The position numbers and the translations under genes were made by a program. From Borborobacter arsenicus (GTDB taxonomy: Bacteria > Pseudomonadota > Alphaproteobacteria > Rhizobiales > Rhizobiaceae), in NCBI RefSeq assembly GCF_003934165.1, contig NZ_RKST01000027.1, positions 1-64,000 of the forward strand: a DNA stretch of 64,000 nucleotides, in the 5' to 3' direction. The notes beneath the pieces are model-generated. The model worked only from the letters and a program-made list of their open reading frames with translations, did not search any database and was not told the origin of the DNA. This document shows positions 16,090 through 26,982 of the stretch, in pieces. Numbering within the stretch: position 1 is the stretch's first letter; each line of letters begins with the position of its first letter.

Positions 16090-18918
16090 CTACTGCCCCA
16101 GCCGCTCAAGCAGGATCGGCACGTGGACCTGATCGGATTTGTAGTTGCCGGTCAGCATATACATGACGATGTTGACGCCGGCGCGATAGGCATAGACGCG
16201 CTGCATGAAGTCGGAGGGCACCGTCGGCAGCATCGGCGCGCCGCTCGCGTCGATCGCCCATGCACCGGCGAAATCATTGGCGGTGATCATGATCGGCGAC
16301 ACGCCGTCGCCGGTGCGCACCGGGCGGTTGTCGACATTGCTGGCATCGAGCGAGGCTTCGATCCAGAGCGGACCGCCGCTGAAGCGCCCTGGAAATTCCG
16401 GCAGGATGAAGAAGGACTTGGTCAGCACATGGTCCTCGGGCACCGGCTCCAGCGGCGGCACGTTGAGGTGGTCGAGGATGTCGCGCAGCCGCTGCGTGGC
16501 CGGGCTCGCCGAACCGGCATCGATGCCGGTGGCATATTGGTCGCGGGTATCGAACAACACGGTGCCGCCCTGCTGCATATAGGCGTCGATGCGGGCGATG
16601 GCGTCTTCGGACGGCATCGCGGCGTTGGGGTCGATCGGCCAATAGATGATGGGATAGAAGGCGAGTTCGTCGCGGGCGATGTCGACGCCGGCGGGCAGGC
16701 CGGGTTCGAGCGCCGTCTTCTCGATCAGGAAGCGCGACAGGCCGTCGAGCCCGGCGCGGCTGATCGCATCGACGGAAGGATTGCCGGTCAGCACATAGGC
16801 GAGGCGGGTGGTGGCGATCGCCTCGATCGCCTCGGCGTCGCCCGGCCTGGAATCCTGCGCCTGTGCAGTGGATGAAAATGCGGTGAGGGCGATACCGGCC
16901 GCCAGCAGCACGATTGCCGCCGTGCCTGCACCATGCGCGAGGCCGCGCCGCCGCCTTGCGAACATCCCGCCCATCCAGAACACCGCCAGCGTGTCGAGCA
17001 GCATCAAGAGCAGGGCAGCGGCCACCAATGGCCCCTTCAGGTCGCGCGATTCGTCGAAGGCGTAGCGCATTTCGGTGACCGGGGCAGGAATTTGAGGCCG
17101 CGCCAGCGGCGCAAGCGTGGCATCCGCGCCAAGCAGATTGTGGGCGAACACGCCTTCCTCGGTGCCGTAAAGGCCAGGCGGGTTTTCGATGGTGACGGGA
17201 ACGGGCCCCTGGCCGCTGGTCAATGGCCTTGCATCGGGTGTCGGCGGCTCCAGCGCGCCATTGGCTGCGATCATGCGGTAGGGCGCAAGGGTCGCCACCC
17301 TGCCGTCGGCGCCGGCGGCGGCAGTGCCCTGGTTGCGCGACAGCTGCACCAGCCGGCGCAGCATTTCCACGAAGCTGCCGGAGATCGGCAGGTTCGACCA
17401 GGTCGCTTCAGGTGTGATGTGGAACAGCGCCACCGTGCCCTTTTCGCGCCTGGCGCCGGTCACCAGCGGCGTGCCGTCGGCAAGATTGGCCCAGGTCCGG
17501 TCGACGATGTCGGCGGTGGGCTCGGCCAGGATCTGCCGGCTCACGGTCACTTCGCTCGGCGGCGCGAGATCGGCGAAAGGCCCGGTGGAGGGAAATTCGG
17601 TGACCGGCTGCGGCTCGGTCCAGGAGAGCGCGCCGCCCAGCGAGCGCTCTCCGGTGCGCAGGCGCACCGGCAGCAGTTCCTCGTCATTGCCGGCGGCAGC
17701 CAGCCGCGGCCCGGCAAAGCGGACCAGCGTGCCGCCATTGTCGACCCATTCGATCAGTTGCCTGCGCGCCGTATCGGGAATGTTGCCGACATCGGCCATG
17801 ACGATCATTGCTGGCTTTTGCGCCAGAAGCTGCGGAATGGCATCGGCGAGATCGGCGTTTGAGGGCTCGACAAGGTCGGCGAAGGGCTCGAGCGCGCGGA
17901 GGATATAATAGAGCGGCGACAAGAGCGGCTGCGCCTGGTCGGCTTCGGCCTGCGAGAGGAGGCCGACCCGGCGGCGCTTGGAATTTTCATCGAGTACGCG
18001 CACGGCGCCGGCATGGCTCTCGCCGTCGATCGAGATCGAGGCGAAATCATTGCGCAGTTCGAACGGCACCTGCATGCGGCCGGTCGCCGTTTCCTTGCCG
18101 GCGGCGAAGGTCAGAGTTGCATCGGCAATGCGGCGGCCCTTGTCGTCGAATGCCCCGGCGGTGGCCTGGCGCGGAGCGGCATTGCCGCCTGGCCGGATCG
18201 CGGTGATCTCGAAGCCTTCGAGCTGGTTTTCGGCGGCACTCAGGCCGATCGTGGCGAGGCGCTCGGGCACCGCCCATATCACCTGCGCCGGTGCTTTGCC
18301 GAACAGGGTTTCGAATGCCGCCTCGTCACCCTGAGCCGCAAGACCGTCCGCCAGCACGGCAACGCTGGCGCCGGGCAGCGTGTCGAGTGCTGCCGCGACT
18401 CGTGCGTAGATGGCGGGCCGATCGGTCGGAACCGGGCGTGGCTGGGTGGCCCGCAGCCGGTCGCGCGCAGCCTGGGCGTCAAAGGGGCCGATCTCGGCAT
18501 TGGGCTTTTCAGCGGTGAAGGCCAGCAGCACCGGCGTGCCGGTGGCACCCGCATCGGTGATCAGCCGTTCAGCGGTGGCGACGCGGCGGTCCCAGTCGGG
18601 CGCGCTCGCCCAGCCATTGTCGATGACAAGCGCCAATGCATCGCCGGCGGCCGGCAATCTTTCGCGCGGATTGAATACCGGTTCGGCAAGCGCAAGCACG
18701 ATCAGGGCAGCCATCAGCAGCCGCAGCAGCGTCAGCCACCATGGGCTCTGGTGTGGTGTCTCTTCGCGCTTCAGGACCCGCGCGAGGATTTTCAGTGGGG
18801 GAAACACTTCCATTTGCGGCTTCGGCGGGGTGAGCCGCAGCAGCCACCAGATCACCGGCAGAGCCAGCAGCCCCCACAAAATGGCGGGGAATCCGAAGGA
18901 AAGAGCCAGCCAGTTCAT
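16090..18918 (-). CDS. BatA-type N-terminal / DUF4159 C-terminal membrane protein
   Basis: A 942-residue protein. The N-terminus (LSFGFPAILWGLLALPVIWWLLRLTPPKP, then a second helix LLRLLMAALIVLALAEPVF) is the BatA/aerotolerance-regulator N-terminal domain. A vWA-like region follows (LALVIDNGWASAPDWDRRVA). Two more helices lie near residues 650-700. The last about 210 residues (LAYVLTGNPSVDAISRAGLDGLSRFL; FYPIIYWPIDPNAAMPS; GGTVLFDTRDQY) match DUF4159. The true start is the ATG at 18918, which overlaps the DUF58 stop codon (ATGA). The family links it to MoxR-assisted assembly or chaperone systems at the cell envelope; the substrate is unknown. Confidence 0.88.
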   Translation of the reverse strand: MNWLALSFGFPAILWGLLALPVIWWLLRLTPPKPQMEVFPPLKILARVLKREETPHQSPWWLTLLRLLMAALIVLALAEPVFNPRERLPAAGDALALVIDNGWASAPDWDRRVATAERLITDAGATGTPVLLAFTAEKPNAEIGPFDAQAARDRLRATQPRPVPTDRPAIYARVAAALDTLPGASVAVLADGLAAQGDEAAFETLFGKAPAQVIWAVPERLATIGLSAAENQLEGFEITAIRPGGNAAPRQATAGAFDDKGRRIADATLTFAAGKETATGRMQVPFELRNDFASISIDGESHAGAVRVLDENSKRRRVGLLSQAEADQAQPLLSPLYYILRALEPFADLVEPSNADLADAIPQLLAQKPAMIVMADVGNIPDTARRQLIEWVDNGGTLVRFAGPRLAAAGNDEELLPVRLRTGERSLGGALSWTEPQPVTEFPSTGPFADLAPPSEVTVSRQILAEPTADIVDRTWANLADGTPLVTGARREKGTVALFHITPEATWSNLPISGSFVEMLRRLVQLSRNQGTAAAGADGRVATLAPYRMIAANGALEPPTPDARPLTSGQGPVPVTIENPPGLYGTEEGVFAHNLLGADATLAPLARPQIPAPVTEMRYAFDESRDLKGPLVAAALLLMLLDTLAVFWMGGMFARRRRGLAHGAGTAAIVLLAAGIALTAFSSTAQAQDSRPGDAEAIEAIATTRLAYVLTGNPSVDAISRAGLDGLSRFLIEKTALEPGLPAGVDIARDELAFYPIIYWPIDPNAAMPSEDAIARIDAYMQQGGTVLFDTRDQYATGIDAGSASPATQRLRDILDHLNVPPLEPVPEDHVLTKSFFILPEFPGRFSGGPLWIEASLDASNVDNRPVRTGDGVSPIMITANDFAGAWAIDASGAPMLPTVPSDFMQRVYAYRAGVNIVMYMLTGNYKSDQVHVPILLERLGQ

Positions 18919-19834
18919 GCCCGGACCCCGGCGGCGTATCCGCCGCCATCGGCGGTCAGGGCCATATGCACTCGCACCAGCGCCTCGGAGGCGAGGCGGT
19001 CGGTGTGGTTGACGGTGTAGCTCCAGCCCAGGCGCTTGCACCATGAGGCAAGTTCGTGGCGTCGCGCCAGATAGAGAAGGCGGTAATCCTCGCTCAGCAT
19101 CTCAGCGCGGCCCGAGGTCAATTTCTCGCCGGTCTCCGGATCGGTGAATTCGGTGCGGCCGCTATAGGGGAATGTCTCCTCGGCCGGGTCGGAGACCTCG
19201 ATCAGATGCGCCCGCACGCCATGGCGGGCAAGCGCGTCGAGCCAGCCTTGCGTTTCCTCGACAGGATCGAGGAAATCGCTGACGAGGATGATGTCGGAGA
19301 AGCGCCGGATCTGCGTCAGGTCGGGCCGGGCTGGAATTTCCGTTGCCTGCGACAGATGCGCGGCCAGCCGCTCGGCGCCGTTTCGCGCGGTGAAAGGATC
19401 GGTGAGTTCCGGCCATGCGATGCGCTCGCCGCTGCGCGACAGCAATTCGGCGAGAGCGAGGATGAGCACCAGCGCGCGGGATTCTTTCGAAACCTTGGCA
19501 GTGCCGGATTTGTAGAGCATGGAAGCCGACGGGTCCGCCCAAAGCCAGACGGTATGTGCGGCCTCCCATTCGCGGTCACGCACATAGGTGTGGTCGTCGC
19601 GTGCCGAGCGGCGCCAGTCGATGCGGGCAATGGCCTCGCCCTCGACATAGGGCCGGAACTGCCAGAAATTCTCGCCGATTCCGCGCTTGCGCCGCCCATG
19701 CCAGCCGCCGATGACGGTGTTGACGACACGGCGGGCCTCGATCAGCAGGTCCGGCACGAAGGAGGCGCGTTGCCTTGCACGGGCAAGGGCGTTGCTTGTC
19801 CCGACCGGAGCAGACGCCTCTCCGATACGCGCCA

Positions 19835-19835
<1 letters not shown>
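18915..19835 (-). CDS. DUF58 domain-containing protein
   Basis: A 306-residue cytoplasmic protein with the DUF58 core: GRRKRGIGENFWQFRPYVEGEAIARIDWRRSARDDHTYVRDREWE, then a vWA-like segment WLWADPSASM (residues about 110-120) and IILVSDFLDPVEETQGWL. DUF58 proteins are partners of MoxR ATPases. The start overlaps the moxR stop (TGATG) and the stop overlaps the next start (ATGA), so the operon is tightly coupled. Confidence 0.93.
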
Positions 19836-20839
<1,004 letters not shown>

Positions 20840-20913
20840 GCCGCTTCGATCCTCACTGTCCGGAACGTCGGCCGGCAACGTTCCTTGCCGTCATTACCAT
20901 CTTTGCCACGCTG

Positions 20914-21609
20914 ATGAATGAACTTAAATCACCCAATATGGCTGACAAGCGCAACAACAGTGACTATTTCGTGACCATGGACAATCAGGGTGATACTTCG
21001 AAAGAGAGCCTGGTCGGCGCCCCAGACACTGGCGGCTTGCAGGCTCTGATCTCCCGGGCGACGCGCGCCGGCAAGGGCCTGCCGCCGGTCGAACGCTGGA
21101 ATCCCAAGTTTTGCGGCGATCTCGACATGGAGATCCGGCCGGATGGCACCTGGTTCTATCTCGGCACGCCGATCGGCCGCATGCCGCTGGTGCAGCTTTT
21201 CTCCACCGTGCTGCGCAAGGACGCGGACGGCAAGACCTATCTGGTGACGCCGGTGGAGAAGGTCGGCATCCGCGTTGTCGATGCGCCATTCGTGGCAGTG
21301 GAGATGGATGTAAGCGGTGTGGGGGACGGGCAGCGCATCACCTTCAGGACAAATGTCGGTGATGTCGTGGAGGCCGGCCCGGACCATCCGATGCGCTTCG
21401 TCGACGAGGATGAAACCGGCGGATTGAAGCCCTATGTGCTGGTGCGCGGGCGGCTGGAGGCGCTGGTCGCGCGACCGGTGATGTATGAACTGGTCGAATA
21501 TGGCGAAGAGATCGAGATCGACGGTGAATTGATGTTTGCGGTGCGCTCACATGGGCAAATCTATCCGATCATGCCGGCCGAAAAGCTCAAGCGACTGGCA
21601 AACGGGTGA
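20914..21609 (+). CDS. DUF1285 domain-containing protein
   Basis: A protein of about 231 residues with the DUF1285 core: PPVERWNPKFCGDLDMEIRPDGTWFYLGTPIGRMPLVQLFSTVLRKD. An acidic region (PDHPMRFVDEDETGGLKPYVLVRGRLEALVARPVMYELVEYG) follows. It is soluble, and its molecular role is unknown. The start is uncertain: ATGs at 20914, 20938 and 20977 are all in frame and none has a strong ribosome-binding site. It is divergent from moxR and 3 bases ahead of the Nudix gene, so it heads an operon with the Nudix hydrolase and cca. Confidence 0.85.
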   Translation: MNELKSPNMADKRNNSDYFVTMDNQGDTSKESLVGAPDTGGLQALISRATRAGKGLPPVERWNPKFCGDLDMEIRPDGTWFYLGTPIGRMPLVQLFSTVLRKDADGKTYLVTPVEKVGIRVVDAPFVAVEMDVSGVGDGQRITFRTNVGDVVEAGPDHPMRFVDEDETGGLKPYVLVRGRLEALVARPVMYELVEYGEEIEIDGELMFAVRSHGQIYPIMPAEKLKRLANG

Positions 21610-21612
21610 ACG

Positions 21613-22245
21613 ATGGACATGCCGCAAGTCTCGCCGTTTTCTGCCGACGCCTTTCGCCTGCGCGCGGCCAATGCACAAGGGCCGCAAGCCGATGATGACT
21701 ATGGCGATCATCGCTTCAACCCCGGTTTCAGCCATCTGATCAGGCGCGATGGGTTGCGTGAGGCTGCCGTGCTCATCCCCATCGTCGATCGCGGCGAGGA
21801 AGCCTCGGTCATCCTGACCAAGCGCGCCGAGACACTGCGCAATCATTCCGGGCAGGTGGCCTTTCCCGGCGGCGGCATCGACCAGAGCGATCCTTCGCCG
21901 GAATTTGCCGCATTGCGCGAAACGGCAGAGGAAATCGGGCTCGCGCGCAATTACATCGAGGTCATCGGCCGCATGCCGGACTATGTCGCAGGCAGCGGCT
22001 ATCGCATCGCGCCGGTGCTTGGCATCGTCCGGCCCGGTTTTCACCTCAGCATCAACCAGCATGAGGTCGATGCCGCCTTCGAGGTGCCGCTGCGCTTCCT
22101 GATGGACCCGGCCAATCATCACCAGGGCAGCAGGCTTTGGGACAACCGCACCTGGGTCTATTACGACATGCCCTATGGCGGACAGCGCATATGGGGCGTC
22201 ACCGCCGGTATCATCCGCACGCTCTATGAAAGGCTTTATGCATGA
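21613..22245 (+). CDS. Nudix hydrolase, CoA pyrophosphatase type
   Basis: A 210-residue hydrolase. The Nudix box is GGGIDQSDPSPEFAALRETAEEIGL at about residues 91-115, preceded by LRNHSGQVAFPGG, the signature of CoA/NADH pyrophosphatases of the NudL/YeaB type. These enzymes cleave CoA or acyl-CoA to phosphopantetheine and 3',5'-ADP. It lies 3 bases after the DUF1285 gene, and its stop overlaps the start of cca by 4 bases (ATGA). The order DUF1285-Nudix-cca is frequent in rhizobia. Confidence 0.93.
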   Translation: MDMPQVSPFSADAFRLRAANAQGPQADDDYGDHRFNPGFSHLIRRDGLREAAVLIPIVDRGEEASVILTKRAETLRNHSGQVAFPGGGIDQSDPSPEFAALRETAEEIGLARNYIEVIGRMPDYVAGSGYRIAPVLGIVRPGFHLSINQHEVDAAFEVPLRFLMDPANHHQGSRLWDNRTWVYYDMPYGGQRIWGVTAGIIRTLYERLYA

Positions 22246-23510
22246 GCGGCCAGGCCTCAATTGCCGGCAAGGCGAAATGGCTCGACACGCCTGCCTTGCA
22301 GCGGATTCTGGCCGTACTGAGCCAGTATGGCGAGGAGGCGCGCATTGCCGGCGGCGCGGTACGCAACGCGCTTCTGGGGCAGGCGGTTTCGGACGTCGAT
22401 ATCGCCACCACCAATCGGCCGGAGGATACCGCCCGTCTTGCCGAGGAAGCGGGGTTCAAGGCGGTGGCGACGGGTGCCGCCCATGGCACGATCACTGTTA
22501 TCGCCAATGGCAAGCCTTATGAGGTGACGACGCTGCGCGCCGATGTCGAGACTGATGGGCGTCATGCCAAGGTGCGATTCGGACGGGACTGGGAGTTCGA
22601 TGCCGAGCGGCGGGATTTCACCATCAATGCGCTTTATGCAACGGCCGACGGCAGCGTGATCGATCTGGTCGGTGGGATTGCCGATCTGGAAAGCCGCAGG
22701 CTGCGCTTCATCGGCGATCCGGAGGCGCGCATCCGCGAAGACTATCTGCGGATTCTGCGCTTTTTTCGCTTTTTTGCCTGGTATGGCGAGGGACGCCCGG
22801 ATGCCGAGGGGCTGAAGGCTTGTGCGCGGCTGAAGGAAGGGCTCGACCGGCTTTCGGCCGAACGCATCTGGGCGGAGCTGAAGAAACTTCTGGCTGCCCC
22901 CGATCCCTCGCGCGCGCTGCTGTGGATGCGGCAGGCAGGCGTCCTCACACGCATCCTGCCCGAAAGCGAGAAGTGGGGCATCGATGCCATCCATGCGCTG
23001 GTGAAGACGGAACGCGATCTCGGCTGGGCACCCGATCCGCTGCTGCGGCTTGCGGCGATCGTCCCGCCCGACAGCGAGCGCCTTGTTCAGATGGCCGCCC
23101 GCCTTCGACTGTCAAAAGCGGAAACGGACCGGCTGGCGCAATGGGCACTTGCGCAGGCACCGTCGCCGGAGCGGACCGAGGGCGCTTTGGCGAAAATTCT
23201 CTATCGCGGCAACCCCGGCGGTATCATCGACCGGCTCAGGCTGGCGCTTGCAGCGGCGCGCGGGCGCGCGGTCGAAGACGATCATGCATTGGTGGAAGCA
23301 GGTGGATTTTCGCGGCAACTTGGCTTTGCCGAGACGTGGAACCGGCCCGTATTTCCGCTGAAGGGCAGTGATCTGGCTGATTTTGGCGTCGCGCAAGGCC
23401 GCAAACTGGGCGATCTGCTGCGCGAACTGGAAGCGCTATGGATCGAATCCGGCTTCACGCTGGATCGCGGCGCGCTGCTTGAACGCGCCGCCGCAAAACT
23501 GAAGGCGTGA
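22242..23510 (+). CDS. cca: CCA tRNA nucleotidyltransferase
   Basis: A 422-residue enzyme of the poly(A) polymerase/CCA transferase family that repairs or adds the 3' CCA of tRNAs. Seen: ARIAGGAVRNALLG, then the catalytic carboxylates in SDVDIATTNRP, then DAERRDFTINALYATADG and IREDYLRILRFFRFFAWYG. The C-terminal half is helical, as in the class II enzymes. It overlaps the Nudix gene by 4 bases and is the last gene of that operon. Confidence 0.95.
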   Translation: MSGQASIAGKAKWLDTPALQRILAVLSQYGEEARIAGGAVRNALLGQAVSDVDIATTNRPEDTARLAEEAGFKAVATGAAHGTITVIANGKPYEVTTLRADVETDGRHAKVRFGRDWEFDAERRDFTINALYATADGSVIDLVGGIADLESRRLRFIGDPEARIREDYLRILRFFRFFAWYGEGRPDAEGLKACARLKEGLDRLSAERIWAELKKLLAAPDPSRALLWMRQAGVLTRILPESEKWGIDAIHALVKTERDLGWAPDPLLRLAAIVPPDSERLVQMAARLRLSKAETDRLAQWALAQAPSPERTEGALAKILYRGNPGGIIDRLRLALAAARGRAVEDDHALVEAGGFSRQLGFAETWNRPVFPLKGSDLADFGVAQGRKLGDLLRELEALWIESGFTLDRGALLERAAAKLKA

Positions 23511-23550
23511 CCGCAATCCGCAAGCCGATTGCATGGTTTGCGGCATCGGG

Positions 23551-23736
23551 TCAGGCCGCGTCCCGCGTTTTCTCGATGCGGGAGCGGATCGCTTCCAGCA
23601 TGGTTTCGCGGATGATCGTCTCGCCATGGGTTTCGCGCATGTGCTCGACAGCGCGCCGCATGACTTCGGCTTCCTCTTCATGGCGCGTATGCCAGTCGCA
23701 GCCGGGGACAAGTGATCCGCAGTGGAATTCCTTCAT
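23551..23736 (-). CDS. DUF1059 domain-containing small protein
   Basis: A 61-residue protein matching the DUF1059 pattern: CGSLVPGCDWHTRHEEEAEVMRRAVEHMRETHG, with two Cys and three His that could bind a metal. It is short but full length for the family. The gene points towards the end of cca (convergent). Function unknown. Confidence 0.85.
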   Translation of the reverse strand: MKEFHCGSLVPGCDWHTRHEEEAEVMRRAVEHMRETHGETIIRETMLEAIRSRIEKTRDAA

Positions 23737-23816
23737 CGCTTTTCTCCTCCGTCATTTTCCGGGTGAAGAGATAGCATAACATAAAATAGTGCCATCCCAG
23801 CTACGGGACCAAAGAA

Positions 23817-23841
23817 AAGGCGGAGTGGGAGGCTCCGCCTT
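23817..23841 (-). terminator. Rho-independent terminator after the DUF1344 gene
   Basis: A perfect 9-bp stem (AAGGCGGAG at 23817-23825 with CTCCGCCTT at 23833-23841) with a 7-base loop. Read on the minus strand it is followed by TTTTCTTTGG. It lies 24 bases after the stop of the minus-strand DUF1344 gene, the right distance and orientation for its terminator. Confidence 0.8.
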
Positions 23842-23865
23842 CAGTTTCAACGCGGTCGTGTGAGG

Positions 23866-24123
23866 CTATTTCACGATGGTGACGGATTCGATCATCCGGT
23901 TCTTGCCGGAGTTATCCCAGGAAATATCGACCTTTTCGCCGGCCTTCAGCGCGGGGTGCTTGACCGTCTTGGGGAGCATATAGACCGAGCCATCGGCGAG
24001 CTTCACCGACATGGCCTTGGCATCGAAGGTCTTGATCGTACCGGTGGTGTGCTGGGCGGCAAGGGCCACAGCGGAAGTGGCGAACAGGGCAGCGATCGCT
24101 GCCGGTATCAGAAGTGTGCGCAT
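23866..24123 (-). CDS. DUF1344 small secreted protein
   Basis: An 85-residue protein with a signal peptide (RTLLIPAAIAALFATSAVALAAQ) and a compact OB-like remainder, TTGTIKTFDAKAMSVKLADG ... GEKVDISWDNSGKNRMIESVTIVK, matching DUF1344 proteins found in the periplasm of rhizobia. I start it at the ATG at 24123; the in-frame GTG at 24132 has no room for a ribosome-binding site. It is monocistronic, with its own terminator downstream. Function unknown. Confidence 0.88.
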   Translation of the reverse strand: MRTLLIPAAIAALFATSAVALAAQHTTGTIKTFDAKAMSVKLADGSVYMLPKTVKHPALKAGEKVDISWDNSGKNRMIESVTIVK

Positions 24124-24464
24124 GGCAATCACTCTCTATCAAGCGAATCTCGATAATATCGCCTGGAGACAGGCCGTCAGGTCGCGTCGGGTCGCGGCCG
24201 CAAAGCGGACCGCCGGCGGTTCCCGGCCTGGTGAATATGTATAATGAACTTTCAGGTGTGGGATATTATACCAAAAAGAAATTTTCTGGCAGCGAAAACG
24301 CCATAATATACTTAAGTTTACTGGCGCTGTGGTCGTAATCTGACATGTAAACGCCATGATTATGCAGAATATTCGCCATTCTTACCACAAAGAGCGCCGG
24401 ATAGCGGAGATTTTGTCTTTCGCAAGGCGCCCGAGGCGGGCCAGTCCTTTTTCTGCAGGCCGGC
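24124..24464. other. 341-base gap: AT-rich upstream region, no gene
   Basis: No gene is seen. Part of the stretch (24236-24330) is AT-rich compared with its surroundings. On the minus strand it holds an extended -10 sequence, TGGTATAAT, at 24265-24273. That could drive the DUF1344 gene with a leader of about 135 bases. Confidence 0.4.
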
Positions 24465-25379
24465 TTACTGGTTCAGCGAAACCGCGTTCGACCGTGCCAG
24501 CCATTCGCTGACGATCTTGACGTCCTGTTTGCCGAGCCCATGATCGGCCTTGATCGTATGGGCGGCGATCCGCGCGCCGTGATCGCGCAACATGGTCTCC
24601 AGCGCTGATGCGAAGGGGACGTAGGTGGTGTCGGATGCGCCGGCAACCATCAGGACGCGCAGTGGCGACAGATCCGTGGGCGGGATCTTGTGCAATACCG
24701 ACATCGGCCGCAGCAGCACCGCCCGTTCGACCAGGCCGGGATGCAGCAATGTCAGTGCTGCCAGCAGGTTGGCGCCGTTGGAATAGCCGATGAAGGTGGT
24801 GTGATCGAGATCGAGCGACCCGGCCTTGACTTCGTCCTGCAGGAAATCGGCGAAAGCTGCCGCCTCGTGCCGTATGTCGCCCTGGTCGAAGCTGGTCGGG
24901 GTCAGGCGCCTGTACCAGCGCTTGTTTCCATCCTGGGTGATACGCCCACGCACGCCCATCAGCACCGAACGTGGCGCGATCCGTGCGGCGAGCGACATGA
25001 GGGTGGTTTCATTGCCGCCGGAGCCGTGAAGCAGCACCAATGTTTCGCCGTCCGCGTTTTCGGGGCGCTTGATGAGAACGACAAAGTCCTTGGCCCGCAT
25101 CACTGAACCGGTGCTCGGAACAGCCGGCAGCAAATCATCGGCTTCAGGCAGGGCCTCGTCTTGCTTGATCATCGCTTTTGCCGGAATGGGCGCATGTACT
25201 TTGCCGGACGGGCCTGCCGACGCATCCGGGCAACCTCGCGCCGTGACGGCGATCTGGTTGCCGGTCGTCGCAGTTACCTTCCCGTTTTCACAGTCTGAAA
25301 GATCACGCGAGGCGGCCATTCCGGTCAAGGAGAGAATGGCAACGGCAGACAGAATGCTGATGAGAGATAATTTGGCCAT
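24465..25379 (-). CDS. Exported alpha/beta-hydrolase, phospholipase/carboxylesterase type
   Basis: A 304-residue protein with an N-terminal signal peptide (LISILSAVAILSLTGMAAS) and an alpha/beta-hydrolase domain from about residue 95. Seen: oxyanion-region HGSGGNETTLMSLA, nucleophile elbow GYSNGANLLAAL (Ser about 198), acid in VAGASDTTYVP and His in ADHGLG. The layout is that of the YpfH/phospholipase-carboxylesterase group. The first 70 residues after the signal are unlike that family and contain two Cys. Substrate unknown. Confidence 0.82.
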   Translation of the reverse strand: MAKLSLISILSAVAILSLTGMAASRDLSDCENGKVTATTGNQIAVTARGCPDASAGPSGKVHAPIPAKAMIKQDEALPEADDLLPAVPSTGSVMRAKDFVVLIKRPENADGETLVLLHGSGGNETTLMSLAARIAPRSVLMGVRGRITQDGNKRWYRRLTPTSFDQGDIRHEAAAFADFLQDEVKAGSLDLDHTTFIGYSNGANLLAALTLLHPGLVERAVLLRPMSVLHKIPPTDLSPLRVLMVAGASDTTYVPFASALETMLRDHGARIAAHTIKADHGLGKQDVKIVSEWLARSNAVSLNQ

Positions 25380-25612
25380 GTCCCGACATTGTCAGCTAAA
25401 CGTTAACCAAAATGTCAGCGAGCGCGGCTTTGCCCATGATACCCATGGAGGGCCCGGTCCAGACCGGGCTTGGAAAAATACCTGCCATCGGCTCACGTGG
25501 CCGGCTCGCTTGCGAAGCTGTTTTTACCGCTCGCCAGCGTCGCCGTCACCACGCAATCTTACAGCCGTTAATATTTCGGCATTAATGTCGCCAGAATGTC
25601 ACGCTATCGCGT

Positions 25613-26527
25613 TCAAGGCCATTTCACTTCGGGCGGCATGCTCGACAGGATCGAGTTGACGTTGCCGCCGGTCTTCAAGCCGAAAATGGTGCCGCGGTCA
25701 TAGAGCAGGTTGAATTCGACGTAGCGGCCACGGCGAATCAATTGCTCCTCGCGGTCGCTGTCAGTCCAGTTCATGTCGAAATTCCTGCGCACCAGATGTT
25801 GGTAGACGACCAGGAAGGAACGTCCGACATCCTGCGTGAAGCGGAAATCGGCTTCCCAGCCGCCTTTTTCCTCGGGCGAATGCAGCCAGTCGAAGAAGAT
25901 GCCGCCGATGCCGCGCGCCTCGTTGCGATGCGGCAGATAGAAATATTCGTCGCACCACGTCTTGTAGCGGTCGTAGTCGGCGACCGCCGCATGCTTGTTG
26001 CAGGCAAATTGCATGGCCTTGTGGAAAGCCAGCGTGTCGGGGTCCTCCTGCGTGCGCCGGCGGTCGAGCACCGGCGTCAAATCGGCGCCGCCGCCGAACC
26101 ATTGCCGCGAAGTGACCACCATGCGCGTGTTCATGTGGACGGCGGGAACATTCGGGTTCCACGGATGGGCGATAAGTGAGATGCCGCTTGCCCAGAACCG
26201 CGGGTCCTCGTCGGCTCCCGGCATCTGCTTGCGGAAGTCGGGCGAGAATTCGCCATGGACCGTGGAGGTGTGCACGCCGACCTTTTCGAAAACGCGACCG
26301 CGCATCATCGACATGATGCCGCCGCCACCCTTGCCTTCTTCGCGTTGCCAGGGCGTTCTTTCAAAGCGCCCGGCAGCCCAGGAGGCCTGGGGACCGGTCA
26401 ATTCGTCCTCCAACTGCTCGAACCCGGCACAGATGCGGTCGCGCAGTTCCTCGAACCAGAGACGGGCCCGTTCCTTCTTGTCTTCAATATCGGTCGGTAG
26501 TCCCGCCGCTATCTCAAGGCCATGCAT
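25613..26527 (-). CDS. hemF: Oxygen-dependent coproporphyrinogen-III oxidase
   Basis: A 304-residue enzyme converting coproporphyrinogen III to protoporphyrinogen IX with O2 in haem synthesis. Family motifs are abundant: [58 protein letters not shown] and [23 protein letters not shown]. The start is the ATG at 26527 ([11 protein letters not shown]), with GTGGAG upstream; the frame is open further but without support. It is monocistronic and divergent from the small gene at 26618. Confidence 0.96.
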   Translation of the reverse strand: MHGLEIAAGLPTDIEDKKERARLWFEELRDRICAGFEQLEDELTGPQASWAAGRFERTPWQREEGKGGGGIMSMMRGRVFEKVGVHTSTVHGEFSPDFRKQMPGADEDPRFWASGISLIAHPWNPNVPAVHMNTRMVVTSRQWFGGGADLTPVLDRRRTQEDPDTLAFHKAMQFACNKHAAVADYDRYKTWCDEYFYLPHRNEARGIGGIFFDWLHSPEEKGGWEADFRFTQDVGRSFLVVYQHLVRRNFDMNWTDSDREEQLIRRGRYVEFNLLYDRGTIFGLKTGGNVNSILSSMPPEVKWP

Positions 26528-26617
26528 GGGTGGTCTCCACTCGCTGTCTTGTACAAATGACTCGTCTTTTCCGGTGCGATCCCTAATCTGTCTTTGTTCA
26601 GGGTCAAGGAGTTCCTC

Positions 26618-26875
26618 GTGCGTACCCCAGCGAGACCGCCACTTGATGGTCTGAAGAAGAGATTGAGCGAAAGCCGGGCCGAACGCGAGCGTCGGCCGCG
26701 CGACGGTTTCCTGCGTGAAACTTTCGTGCTGCCGCGCAACGATGCAAGACAAAAAGCCCGGGAATGGTTTGAGCGGTGGCCCAAGCAGGCCTATTGGACC
26801 ACCATCGAAAGCTGGTTCGAGCGTCCGGGCGACGTGATCGAATTCACGATAAGGCGTTTGCCTTCATCGGATTAA
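26618..26875 (+). CDS. Small hypothetical protein
   Basis: An 85-residue basic protein ([20 protein letters not shown] ..., ending [19 protein letters not shown]). The GTG at 26618 is preferred because AAGGAG lies 6 bases upstream. It contains an Arg/Glu-rich helical stretch and a [22 protein letters not shown] segment with several Trp. No family is recognised. It is divergent from hemF and followed directly by a palindromic repeat. Confidence 0.65.
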   Translation: MRTPARPPLDGLKKRLSESRAERERRPRDGFLRETFVLPRNDARQKAREWFERWPKQAYWTTIESWFERPGDVIEFTIRRLPSSD

Positions 26876-26982
26876 AGCATGATCCCGAAAAGTTGCAGAC
26901 TTTTCGGACAAGATCATGCTTCAAGAACAAAGATTTAGGGCGAGGGGGCGATCTAAGGAAAAGTCATCTCGCTTTAGCCGGT
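26876..26982. repeat. Palindromic repeat element directly after a stop codon
   Basis: Positions 26876-26921 (AGCATGATCCCGAAAAG ... CTTTTCGG ... GATCATGCT) are identical over 46 bases to 36619-36664, and each copy begins right after the stop codon of a plus-strand gene. The next about 60 bases are also similar between the two sites (shared GGAAAAGTC and AAGGAAAAG words). A related copy lies at 9163-9212. The palindrome can form a hairpin and may act as a transcription or mRNA 3' end. Confidence 0.85.
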